Source of the DNA: Oscillospiraceae bacterium
GTDB lineage: Bacteria > Bacillota > Clostridia > Oscillospirales > Oscillospiraceae
Reading direction: 5' to 3'
DNA: 6,537 nt
Assembly: GCA_031280855.1 (NCBI GenBank)
Contig: JAITGH010000116.1
Location: 1-6,537, forward strand
The notes beneath the pieces were generated by a model. It was given only the letters and a program-made list of their open reading frames with translations, was not told the origin of the DNA and made no database searches. The first letter of the stretch is position 1, and every line of letters starts with the position of its first letter. Made by a program: the position numbers and the translations under genes. Positions 1 to 5,633 of this stretch are shown here, piece by piece.

Positions 1-1
1 C

Positions 2-766
2 TCCGCCGGGAGCGCGGCTAACGTGAATTCGAGCGATGCGACGCTAGGCGGCAGTTTACGATTAGCCGTAAAAGAACAGGTGATTCCTACGATTACGATT
101 ACATCGCCGAGCGCGGGCGCGCATCTTGCCACGAGTGCTCCGGTGATCAGCTTCAGCATGCGCGATGAGGTCAACGGCTCAGGCGTCAACCTCAGCTCGT
201 TGCAGATCAAGCTTGACGGCGGCGCGGCGATCGCGAGCGGTTCGAACGGCGTCGTTGTAACTCCGGCGATCGACGGCTACGACGTGACGTATACGCCGCA
301 GTCTGCACTGTCCGATGGTGTACATGCCGTGACCATCAACGTTAGCGACAACGACGGCAACGCGGCGGAACAGGTAAGCCGGAGCTTCACGACCTCAACG
401 ATTGCTCCGGTGCTTAACATCGCGTCGCCGCAAAACGACTCGATTGGGAACAGCTCGAGTGTGACGCTTCAGGGCGTGACGAACAACGCCGGTGCGGCGA
501 GCCCTGCAACCGTCTCAATTGCCCTCAACGGCGTGGCGCAAGGACTTGTGCCCATCGAGTCCGACGGTTCGTTCAGCCTGAACCTGACGCTTGCGGAGGG
601 CGAGAACACCATTGTGGTCACCGCCACGGATCTGGCGGGCAACTCGAGCATTTCGACGATCACGACCACGCTGGATACGAGCGTCCCACAGTTCACTTCG
701 GTCTCGATCGCGCCGAACCCGGCAAATACGGGCGCGAGCGTGATTATCTCGATCGGGGTGACCTGA
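2..766 (+). CDS. Ig-like repeat phage surface/tail protein, N-terminal fragment (5' end outside window, reading frame broken at 3' end)
   Basis: The frame is open from base 2, so the gene probably begins left of the window; the GTG at 23 is only the first possible internal start and lacks a convincing ribosome binding site. Numbered from that GTG, tandem Ig-like beta-sandwich domains are visible: about residues 20-127 (opening PTITITSPSAGA, closing DGVHAVTINVSDNDGN), 128-220 (APVLNIASP ... ENTIVVTATDLAGNSS) and the start of another from 222 (PQFTSVSIAPNPANTG). The closing DxxGN strand motif is typical of bacterial and phage Ig-like repeats found in tail fibres and exposed structural proteins. 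The frame stops at TGA 764-766 in the middle of a domain. The same domain resumes in the next frame, which makes a disrupted larger gene (about 2-1488) more likely than a natural C-terminus. The function is inferred as virion surface or host contact. Confidence 0.7.
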   Translation, partial: SAGSAANVNSSDATLGGSLRLAVKEQVIPTITITSPSAGAHLATSAPVISFSMRDEVNGSGVNLSSLQIKLDGGAAIASGSNGVVVTPAIDGYDVTYTPQSALSDGVHAVTINVSDNDGNAAEQVSRSFTTSTIAPVLNIASPQNDSIGNSSSVTLQGVTNNAGAASPATVSIALNGVAQGLVPIESDGSFSLNLTLAEGENTIVVTATDLAGNSSISTITTTLDTSVPQFTSVSIAPNPANTGASVIISIGVT

Positions 767-849
767 TGGGAATCGTGTCGATCGAGCCGGGCACGCAGAT
801 CGTGTACCTCTCGGGCACGGTCAACGAGGCAGAGGCGGAGTGGCAGTAG
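757..849 (+). pseudogene. Lesion region in the Ig-like gene: frame change plus in-frame TAG
   Basis: Up to base 763 the protein-like frame has codons starting at 755, 758 and 761 and ends at TGA 764-766. From about 757 the frame one base earlier carries the domain onward (G-D-L-M-G-I-V-S-I-E-P-G-T), then meets TAG at 847-849, after which the same frame is protein-like for 213 more codons. The change could come from loss of one base, for instance in the GGGG run at 755-758. No canonical X-XXY-YYZ slippery heptamer is visible at the shift. Two independent lesions within about 90 bases favour decay over programmed recoding. Confidence 0.55.
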
Positions 850-861
850 CGTGGCGGCGGA

Positions 862-1488
862 GTGTGGAGCGCGGAGGTCACCGCATCCCGGGACGGCGAA
901 TATCGAGTCCGCGTTACCGCGTGGGACGCGGCGGGCAACCGCGAAACTTACGATGAGACGTTGTTCTATGGCTTGAATCTTACGTTTAACCGTACTCAGG
1001 CGAACGTGGATCGGTACGCTTACCTATCGAGCAAAGGTTGGCACACATTTACGGATTATCGTAATATTTCGCATGTCGGCATGACCGCCTCGGAGCAAGC
1101 GGAGTGGCTCGATCCGAAAAGTCACGCGTCGCTCGGAGCGTACAATTTCACCGATTTGAACCGTGTGGAGACCGCCGTCGACTACCTTAAAACTCTGCTG
1201 CGCGGATACGGCTACACGATCGCGGCGGTGAGCGTCAAGGTCGATTGGACGATGTCTGACATACCGCGAGCCTCTGATCTGTCGAGGTATCTCGGCAATG
1301 TCGAGGCGTTCCGCTACTTCGCGCCGTTCCTAGATAACATGAATCTACCCGGCACGATGAGCGGCTTGACGTGGCAGGGCGCGAACGACATCGAGCGATT
1401 CCTCGCACGGATCTACTATTGCATCGGCTTGATGACAAGCGCGTTCATGCTGTGCGGTGAGGTTGTGTGCGGTTACGGAATATCGTAA
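862..1488 (+). CDS. C-terminal part of the disrupted Ig-like phage protein
   Basis: This frame continues the Ig-like protein upstream. From about 757 it reads through GTQIVYLSGTVNEAEAEWQ to an in-frame TAG at 847-849, and after the stop it continues RGGGVWSAEVTASRDGEYR and TAWDAAGNRETYDETLFYG. GTG 862 is just the first start codon after the amber stop, and its upstream GGCGGCGG is a poor ribosome binding site. An ATG at 766-768 overlaps the preceding TGA but runs into the same TAG. Numbered from 862, the Ig strands end near residue 37. A separate C-terminal module follows, with YNFTDLNRVETAVDYL (94-109), DWTMSDIP (128-135) and LTWQGANDIERFL (169-181). I recognise this arrangement from tail or structural proteins of Clostridia prophages, though not with a named function. 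It most likely belongs to a pseudogene, or to a gene that needs a frameshift and amber readthrough. Confidence 0.6.
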   Translation: MWSAEVTASRDGEYRVRVTAWDAAGNRETYDETLFYGLNLTFNRTQANVDRYAYLSSKGWHTFTDYRNISHVGMTASEQAEWLDPKSHASLGAYNFTDLNRVETAVDYLKTLLRGYGYTIAAVSVKVDWTMSDIPRASDLSRYLGNVEAFRYFAPFLDNMNLPGTMSGLTWQGANDIERFLARIYYCIGLMTSAFMLCGEVVCGYGIS

Positions 1489-1512
1489 TTTCAACTACAT
1501 AAGGAGACGATT

Positions 1513-2829
1513 ATGAAAGACGGAATCCCGGGCGGCAATCGAACCAGCCGTTTCATAAAGGGTAATATCCCTACTAATTATTCCGAGTTCGCCGCACAGG
1601 TAAACAGCGCGAACGGACTGCCCATTGACTTGGCGCTTAACTCAGCGGTGGGAGCGTGGGCGCAGGTCGGCACACCGCTAAGCAAGGCGACCTTGCTGGC
1701 GGACGATACCGCCGCCGCGCTCGGGCTGAGCGGCGATCCAACCGTCAACGACGCGTTCGCCGCGCTGGTCGGTGCGCCGCTGAACGTGCGATGGACGGTG
1801 CTGACCCAAAGCGGGACGTGGGTCGCGCCGAGCAATCTCGTCGGTAAGGTATTCGCCCGAGCGTTCGGCGGCGGCGGTCAGGTCATCGGTTCGACAACCG
1901 GCTCCGGCGGCAGCGGGTACATGCAGTACGGGTACCTTGACGTTGCGGCGGGCGAGTCCGTGCCGTACACGATTGGCGCGAGCGCGGCGAACGCCTCCGG
2001 CACGGCGGGCGGAACGACCTCGATTAAATCTCTGAGCGCGGCGGGCTGCGACCCGCCAAACGGCAGGAATGGGGGCAACGGCGGCGCCGGTGGATGCGGC
2101 TCCGGCGGCAATGGCGGCGATGGCGGCAACGGGCAATATGGCGGCGGCGGTGGTGGTGGTGGGAACGGTGGCGGCAGTATCAGCAACAACGGCGGTAACG
2201 GCGGCACATACGGCGGTGGCGGCGGCGGTGCCACCGGCTCGAACGGCTTTAACGGCGGAAATGGCGGGCTCGGCGGCACATACGGCGGTTATGGTGGCGG
2301 CGGCGGTGGCGGGAATGCGGACAGAACAGCCGGAATTCGCGGCGGTAGTGGCGGCAAGTCAGGAAACGGGAACAATGGCGGCTCTGGCGGGAGCGCAACA
2401 ACCACGTATTACGGGAACGGCGGTGGCGGCGGCGGAGCCGGTTCCGTCGGGAGTAGCGCTGTATCCGGGCAAACTTACGCACCGGGCAACGGTGGCACAG
2501 GGCTTGCCGCGAATTATGAGGTTGAGTACAACTACGAGCTTATGATATTCGCGCCCACGCTGAAGCCCGTCCCGACAGCCAGCGGCGCCGGTGGGAAAGG
2601 AGGCAACGCCTCGGGTACCAGCGGTGGAAGCGGGATCGGAGGATTCGGCTACGGCAGCAGCTCGACCGGCTCCGGCGGCAGCGGGTACTTCTCTAACGCG
2701 ACCTCGGTGTACGGCGGCGGGTGGCTGTCCGGAGCCGCCGACGGCTCCGGAGCGTACTACGGCGGGTTCAGCGCACCCGGCAAGCCCGGCTGCATTTTCC
2801 TGCTGTACACGGTCGGCAACTTCGCCTGA
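1513..2829 (+). CDS. Glycine-rich phage tail/adhesin protein
   Basis: This 438-aa protein starts at ATG 1513 behind AAGGAG (1501-1506), 24 bases after the preceding gene. Residues 1-93 form an ordinary N-terminal region with DDTAAALGLSGDPTVNDAFAAL at 64-85, a segment type seen in Gram-positive phage tail proteins. Residues 94-122 (WTVLTQSGTWVAP ... ARAFGGGG) are a short beta-rich lead-in, followed by long Gly/Asn tracts at about 183-330 and 355-430. These are built on NGGxGG, GGTYGG and GGGGGG units. The C-terminus PGCIFLLYTVGNFA resembles the closing strand of glycine-rich phage proteins. Such NGG-rich tracts are known to form polyglycine II helix bundles in some phage tip adhesins, for example gp38 of T4-like phages; receptor binding here is inference. 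No signal peptide or membrane segment is seen. Position just before the lysis genes fits a distal tail protein. Its antisense proline-rich frames are composition artefacts. Confidence 0.75.
   Translation: MKDGIPGGNRTSRFIKGNIPTNYSEFAAQVNSANGLPIDLALNSAVGAWAQVGTPLSKATLLADDTAAALGLSGDPTVNDAFAALVGAPLNVRWTVLTQSGTWVAPSNLVGKVFARAFGGGGQVIGSTTGSGGSGYMQYGYLDVAAGESVPYTIGASAANASGTAGGTTSIKSLSAAGCDPPNGRNGGNGGAGGCGSGGNGGDGGNGQYGGGGGGGGNGGGSISNNGGNGGTYGGGGGGATGSNGFNGGNGGLGGTYGGYGGGGGGGNADRTAGIRGGSGGKSGNGNNGGSGGSATTTYYGNGGGGGGAGSVGSSAVSGQTYAPGNGGTGLAANYEVEYNYELMIFAPTLKPVPTASGAGGKGGNASGTSGGSGIGGFGYGSSSTGSGGSGYFSNATSVYGGGWLSGAADGSGAYYGGFSAPGKPGCIFLLYTVGNFA
1897..2688 (+). repeat. Direct repeats inside the glycine-rich gene
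   Basis: Identical 24-base copies at 1897-1920 and 2665-2688 both encode TGSGGSGY and flank the main Gly-rich tract. A second identical pair of 18 bases (ggcggcacatacggcggt) lies at 2200-2217 and 2272-2289 and encodes GGTYGG. Many shorter ggcggn units lie between them. These exact copies are possible substrates for in-frame or out-of-frame recombination that would shorten or lengthen the adhesin, but no such event is shown by one sequence. Confidence 0.7.
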
Positions 2830-2861
2830 CTCGACTATCAGATCGGCAAGGAGGTGTATTT

Positions 2862-3173
2862 ATGCCATTTGAACACGCCGTTGTGCTGGTAATCGGCACA
2901 ATACTGACCACAATCGTAAGCGGAGTTTGCGCGTACATGGTGAAGTCAATCAAGAAGTTTTACTCCGGACAGAAGCTGACGCACGAGGTGTTGTGCTCCG
3001 TATTGCGCGGCAATATCGTCCGACTTCACCAGAACTACGGCAAGTCCGAGCATATCCCCAAGGAAATCTTCGACGCGTGCTGCGACTACTACGAGCAGTA
3101 CAAGAAGCTCGGTGGCAACGGGTTCATCGACAAGATGTTCGACGACCTGAAGCGGCTGAAACTAAGCGAGTGA
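2862..3173 (+). CDS. Small phage protein with an N-terminal membrane segment, lysis-region type
   Basis: This 103-aa protein starts at ATG 2862 behind a near-ideal AAGGAGGTG (2848-2856). The same frame is open upstream to about 2721, but that part overlaps the glycine-rich gene, so the ATG with the ribosome binding site is preferred. Residues 6-27 (AVVLVIGTILTTIVSGVCAYMV split around G12 and G22) form one hydrophobic segment. The rest is soluble and charged: HEVLCSVLRGNIVRLHQNYG, then EIFDACCDYYEQYKKLGGNG and a C-terminal FIDKMFDDLKRLKL. The layout of one membrane segment, then an 'LLR..I...Y' helix, then 'Y..LGGNGxxD' matches a small protein commonly found next to holin genes in Gram-positive prophages. 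Its biochemical role is not known to me. It lies 32 bases after the glycine-rich gene and 24 bases before the holin-like gene, so it is probably cotranscribed with them. Confidence 0.7.
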   Translation: MPFEHAVVLVIGTILTTIVSGVCAYMVKSIKKFYSGQKLTHEVLCSVLRGNIVRLHQNYGKSEHIPKEIFDACCDYYEQYKKLGGNGFIDKMFDDLKRLKLSE

Positions 3174-3197
3174 CGCAATCACAGAAAGAGGCTTACC

Positions 3198-3497
3198 TTG
3201 ACTATAACAATCGTAATCGCGGTCATTATCGCGCTATTCACGGTATTCGCCGCCAAAAAGTATAGCGCTCTGTTGCCGAGCATCTTGTTTGCACTGATCA
3301 CGGAGGCAGAGCGAGAGTTCGGCAGCGGTACCGGGCAGCTAAAGCTCGCAATCGTGCTAGAGCGGCTTTCGCCGCTCATACCCGCGTTCATGCGGCCGTT
3401 TCTCACAGTCGCAACTCTCGAGCGGCTAATTGAATTTGCGCTCGAGTCCGCGAAACTTAAGTGGACAACGAACCCAAAGCTAATCCATAGTGCATAG
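3198..3497 (+). CDS. Putative phage holin (single N-terminal membrane segment, LLH-like layout)
   Basis: This 99-aa protein starts at TTG 3198, six bases after GAAAGAGG (3184-3191); no ATG or GTG gives a better start. Residues 2-19 (TITIVIAVIIALFTVFA) are a strong membrane segment. They are followed by a cationic KK and a helical cytoplasmic part, LLPSILFALITEAEREFGSG, then TGQLKLAIVLERLSPLIPAF and TLERLIEFALESAKLKWTTN. A short N-terminal membrane helix followed by an 'AExxFGSGTGxxKLxxVLxRL' region is the layout of small holins and holin-like proteins such as the LLH type in Gram-positive phages. Holins permeabilise the inner membrane at the end of infection and usually act with an endolysin, but none is encoded downstream here. 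The assignment rests on size, topology and position. It could instead be an uncharacterised lysis-cassette protein. Confidence 0.6.
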   Translation: MTITIVIAVIIALFTVFAAKKYSALLPSILFALITEAEREFGSGTGQLKLAIVLERLSPLIPAFMRPFLTVATLERLIEFALESAKLKWTTNPKLIHSA

Positions 3498-3513
3498 CCG
3501 CCTCGACGACGCA

Positions 3514-3548
3514 ATAACGTCCGCCCGAAACTACCGGGCGGACGTTAT
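3514..3548. terminator. Perfect 14-bp hairpin closing the phage operon (probable bidirectional terminator)
   Basis: Left arm ataacgtccgcccg (3514-3527) and right arm cgggcggacgttat (3535-3548) are exact complements around a 7-base loop. It sits 16 bases after the holin-like stop codon and between that operon and the converging tRNA gene, which is where a bidirectional terminator would be expected. Neither side has a clear T-run, so termination may be partial or factor-dependent. Confidence 0.6.
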
Positions 3549-3648
3549 ACCACTATCCGAGCTTCGACACTCTGTCAAAGCTTGAAGCGTACGACAAATG
3601 CGAACACTCGAAGCTTCGCCGACACTCGGGGTTCGGCTATGGGTAGTT
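3549..3648. repeat. Cluster of small dyads between the phage hairpin and the tRNA 3' end
   Basis: No gene is credible here. The stretch holds a perfect 10-base palindrome cgaagcttcg (3609-3618) nested inside cgaac (3601-3605) and gttcg (3631-3635). It also has a gcttc/gaagc pair (3561-3565, 3584-3588) enclosing gaca/tgtc, and the related words gcttcgacactc (3561-3572) and gcttcgccgacactc (3613-3627). If the prophage integrated at the tRNA, this would be the phage-side att arm, and small repeated dyads would suit integrase or accessory-factor binding. It could also help end tRNA transcription. Confidence 0.35.
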
Positions 3649-3724
<76 letters not shown>

Positions 3725-3835
3725 ACATATAGGTTTAGTATGCGTTCAAAACTTCCGTTCGGGTTACGGCGATCTTGGAACCGGCTTGCCGTGCAGCTCT
3801 TCCTCCTACAATAGAGTCAACCTCACAACACCTAC
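3725..3835 (-). other. Leader between the tRNA promoter and tRNA-Ala
   Basis: About 105 transcribed bases on the minus strand precede the tRNA, longer than a simple tRNA leader needs. Read on that strand it contains a GTAGGAGGAAGAG purine block near 3798-3810 that resembles a ribosome binding site. The codons after it (LHGKPVPRSP then stop) begin with CTG and make no convincing gene. A processed leader without function is the simplest explanation. Confidence 0.3.
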
Positions 3836-3864
3836 ATTATAACACATCTTGCGCCGTTTGTCAA
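3836..3864 (-). promoter_or_regulatory. Consensus sigma-70/SigA promoter for tRNA-Ala
   Basis: On the minus strand TTGACA (3864-3859) and TATAAT (3841-3836) are separated by exactly 17 bases, a full consensus match in both hexamers. The upstream A/T-rich stretch (about 3865-3894, with CAAAAAGTA and AAAAAAATTTC on the minus strand) could act as an UP element. The predicted transcript start is near 3829. No other leftward gene is closer, so it should drive the tRNA strongly, as expected for stable RNA. Confidence 0.85.
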
Positions 3865-3915
3865 GTACTTTTTGCATGAAATCGAAATTTTTTTGACAGA
3901 CTGGCGGAACAACTT

Positions 3916-4014
3916 GCCGGCACCGCGAAGTTACCGCACGGCATACCGTCGAATGGCTAAGCCGTGCACTCTTCGCCGCGATTTCGCCGCCGAGCAGAGT
4001 CTTCGCGGTTCGGC
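3916..4014. repeat. Nested inverted repeats able to form a three-way junction
   Basis: The outer helix is accgcgaag (3922-3930) with cttcgcggt (4001-4009). It is extended across a 2x1 internal loop by gccg (3916-3919) with cggc (4011-4014). Inside it, gcacggc (3936-3942) pairs with gccgtgc (3961-3967), and actct (3968-3972) pairs with agagt (3996-4000). The second arm of each inner helix abuts the next helix with no unpaired base, so three helices meet in a compact junction. It lies upstream of both mapped promoters, so its transcription is unproven. Confidence 0.5.
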
Positions 4015-4085
4015 TGCGACTTACTTCGCGCTTGGAGAACTCGCCGCAAGCTTGATTGGTAAAAGAGCACAAGCGGCCGACGTTC

Positions 4086-4097
4086 CGGCATATGCCG
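4086..4097. promoter_or_regulatory. Perfect 12-base palindrome upstream of the urtA promoter (candidate operator)
   Basis: cggcatatgccg is fully self-complementary and ends 44 bases before the urtA -35 hexamer, a distance suited to an activator or repressor dimer. It does not match the TGTNAN7TNACA pattern of GlnR/TnrA, the usual nitrogen regulators of Bacillota. The regulator, if any, is unknown. Confidence 0.25.
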
Positions 4098-4141
4098 AGT
4101 TGTCGAAATGTGCCAAAAATGTGAATTTTGCAATTTTCCTA

Positions 4142-4170
4142 TTGACAAACTGCAAAACGTGTGTTAGTAT
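4142..4170 (+). promoter_or_regulatory. Promoter of the urt operon
   Basis: TTGACA (4142-4147) and TAGTAT (4165-4170) are 17 bases apart, a full -35 match and a 5/6 match to the -10 consensus. An A/T-rich tract lies immediately upstream. The predicted start is near 4177, which leaves a leader of about 70 bases before urtA, almost entirely occupied by the hairpin at 4181-4217. Confidence 0.8.
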
Positions 4171-4180
4171 GAAGTTACGA

Positions 4181-4225
4181 CAAGGGAGTCGACCTCGACA
4201 GAGGCGCGGCTCCCTTGATCTTTTT
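4181..4225 (+). terminator. Terminator-like hairpin in the urtA leader (candidate attenuator)
   Basis: caagggag (4181-4188) pairs with ctcccttg (4210-4217). The stem continues through t4189-g4209, c4190-g4208 and g4191-c4207, then past a small internal loop to cctc (4193-4196) with gagg (4201-4204) capped by GACA. A run of five T (4221-4225) follows after ATC. The structure lies after the promoter and before the urtA ribosome binding site, so it could attenuate the operon. An alternative gtcg/cgac hairpin (4188-4191, 4196-4199) would disrupt its upper part. It might instead be a 5' stabilising stem. Confidence 0.6.
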
Positions 4226-4245
4226 ACTTATAGGGGGAAATATCC

Positions 4246-5547
4246 ATGCACAAGAAGCTCCTCGCGATTGCATTATGTGCAATCATTGCGCTCGTCCCGC
4301 TGACCTCGTGTACCGATTCCTCGGCGGATCCGTCCTCAAGCGGAGGCGCGGCCTCGTCATCGGCGGGAACCTCCGCTTCGCCGTCGGCCGGAACCGCTGC
4401 CGTAAACTCCGGCGAGACCGTTACCGTTGGGATACTGCACTCGCTTACCGGAGCGATGGCGATCAGCGAGCAATCCGTGGTCGATGCGGAAGTCCTCGCG
4501 ATCAACGAGATTAACGCCGCCGGAGGCGTGCTTGGCAAACAGATCAGCTTCGTCAAGGAAGACGGAGCTTCCGAGCCATCCGTATTCGCGACAAAAGCGG
4601 AGAAACTGCTGGGACAAGACGGAGTCGTCACCGTATTCGGATGCTGGACGTCGTCCTCGCGCAAGGCTGTCAAGTCCGTCTTCGAGGACTACGACGGACT
4701 TCTATGGTACCCCGTTCAATACGAGGGTATGGAGCAATCGCCGAACATCATCTACACCGGAGCCGCGCCGAATCAGCAGATCGTGCCGGCGATCGAGTAC
4801 CTCATCGAACAAGGATACAAGAGCTTCTTTTTACTTGGCTCCGACTACGTATTCCCGCGCACTGCGAATATGATCATTCGCGCTCAAGTTGATGCCGCCG
4901 GGTTCAGCGTCGTCGGCGAGGAATACGCGGCCATGGATCAGACCGATTTCTCATCCATCATCGCGAAGATCGAAGCCGCGAAGCCCGACGTTATCGTCAA
5001 CACGCTTAACGGTACCGGCAACGTCTCGTTCTTCAAGCAGATGTCCGAGAAAGGCTACTCCGCGTCCGACTACATGACGATGTCGTTCTCTATCGCGGAA
5101 GAGGAAGTCAGGGCGATCGGCGCGTCGATACTCAAGGATCACATGGTGTCGTGGAACTACTATCAGACGACCTCAACTCCGGAGAATGACGCGTTTGTCG
5201 CGGCGTACAAGGCGGCGTACGGAGCAGATCGCGTGACCTCCGATCCGGCGGAAGCCGCGTATGACGCGGTGTATCTGTGGAAAGCGGCGGTCGAGAAAGC
5301 GGGAAGTTTCGACGCGGACGCGGTTCTCGCGGCAATCCGTGCGGGAGGTATCTCATTCCAAGCTCCGGAGGGCAAGGTCGAAATCAACCCGGAGAATCAG
5401 CACCTCTCGAAGCCCGTCAGAATCGGCGTTATCAATGAGTCAGGACTCATCACGGAAGTCTTCGCGACATCCGGACCTGTTGCGCCGGATCCGTACCTGA
5501 AGTCGTACGCGTGGGCGGTCGCGGCGGGAATCCAACCGCTCGAGTAA
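4246..5547 (+). CDS. urtA: Urea-type ABC transporter substrate-binding lipoprotein UrtA
   Basis: This 433-aa protein starts at ATG 4246 behind AGGGGG (4232-4237). It opens with a lipoprotein signal: MHKK, a hydrophobic core, and lipobox LTSC with the lipidated Cys at residue 22. A Ser/Ala/Gly linker to about residue 57 tethers the domain outside the membrane. The type I periplasmic-binding fold of the UrtA/AmiC/FmdD group follows, with [15 protein letters not shown] (61-75), [12 protein letters not shown] (131-142), [13 protein letters not shown] (155-167) and TGAAPNQQ (171-178). Further on are [13 protein letters not shown] (196-208), [15 protein letters not shown] (251-265), MSFSIAEEE (279-287), [17 protein letters not shown] (337-353) and NPENQH (381-386). 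These are the signature blocks of UrtA, and the length is normal for the family. It captures urea, or possibly a short amide or guanidine-like ligand, for the UrtBCDE importer. The promoter and leader hairpin upstream and urtB downstream support an operon headed by this gene. The family call is secure; the exact ligand is not. Confidence 0.93.
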   Translation: MHKKLLAIALCAIIALVPLTSCTDSSADPSSSGGAASSSAGTSASPSAGTAAVNSGETVTVGILHSLTGAMAISEQSVVDAEVLAINEINAAGGVLGKQISFVKEDGASEPSVFATKAEKLLGQDGVVTVFGCWTSSSRKAVKSVFEDYDGLLWYPVQYEGMEQSPNIIYTGAAPNQQIVPAIEYLIEQGYKSFFLLGSDYVFPRTANMIIRAQVDAAGFSVVGEEYAAMDQTDFSSIIAKIEAAKPDVIVNTLNGTGNVSFFKQMSEKGYSASDYMTMSFSIAEEEVRAIGASILKDHMVSWNYYQTTSTPENDAFVAAYKAAYGADRVTSDPAEAAYDAVYLWKAAVEKAGSFDADAVLAAIRAGGISFQAPEGKVEINPENQHLSKPVRIGVINESGLITEVFATSGPVAPDPYLKSYAWAVAAGIQPLE

Positions 5548-5573
5548 GAACTTGTTGGCATAGGCTTAAACGA

Positions 5574-5607
5574 ACGGTTGAGCCGGGGTTTGCTCCGGCT
5601 CAACCGT
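5574..5607 (+). terminator. Perfect 13-bp intercistronic hairpin between urtA and urtB
   Basis: acggttgagccgg (5574-5586) and ccggctcaaccgt (5595-5607) are exact complements around an 8-base loop, 26 bases after the urtA stop. No T-run follows, so it is more likely a partial terminator or an mRNA 3'-end stabiliser. Either would let the binding protein accumulate above the permease, a common arrangement in ABC-importer operons. Confidence 0.65.
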
Positions 5608-5633
5608 CCGACGAGAATCGGAGGTGGTGCGCG

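Larger units (their letters stand above)
3865..4141. other. Intergenic stretch between divergent promoters, no credible gene
   Basis: I see no gene in these 277 bases. Open frames on both strands lack ribosome binding sites, run through the flanking promoters and have no recognisable motif. The stretch contains the multi-arm dyad at 3916-4014, a weaker gcttg/caagc pair (4030-4034, 4047-4051), a perfect palindrome at 4086-4097 and an A/T-rich block at about 4107-4141 just upstream of the urtA promoter. Its G+C-rich, palindrome-laden middle looks unlike the coding DNA around it and could be a dispersed repeat. Confidence 0.5.

Noticed and set aside
755..766. Programmed -1 ribosomal frameshift in the Ig-like gene
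   Set aside because: The site lacks a canonical slippery heptamer in frame, and the new frame hits a TAG 28 codons later, so a shift alone would not restore the protein.
1878..2279. Minus-strand proline-rich frame opposite the glycine-rich gene
   Set aside because: Poly-Pro is the expected antisense reading of ggcggn codons. There is no start context and the plus-strand gene is clearly real.
1897..2688. Tandem repeats as a CRISPR array or minisatellite
   Set aside because: The repeated words sit in phase inside a coding frame, have irregular spacing and encode Gly-rich peptide.
3893..3898. Plus-strand TTGACA as a second rightward promoter
   Set aside because: At the proper spacing the sequence is GCCGGC, with no -10-like element.
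3806..4072. Minus-strand open frame of 88 codons
   Set aside because: It spans the tRNA promoter itself (its KMCYNVGV segment is just the -10 region) and has no ribosome binding site.
4177..4245. Guanidine or other known riboswitch in the urtA leader
   Set aside because: The leader is almost entirely one hairpin with a GACA tetraloop. I see neither the paired ACGR-loop hairpins of the mini-ykkC type nor space for a larger aptamer.
3872..4303. Plus-strand open frame of 143 codons in the intergenic region
   Set aside because: It has no ribosome binding site, reads through the urtA promoter, the leader hairpin and into urtA, and shows no protein-like motif.
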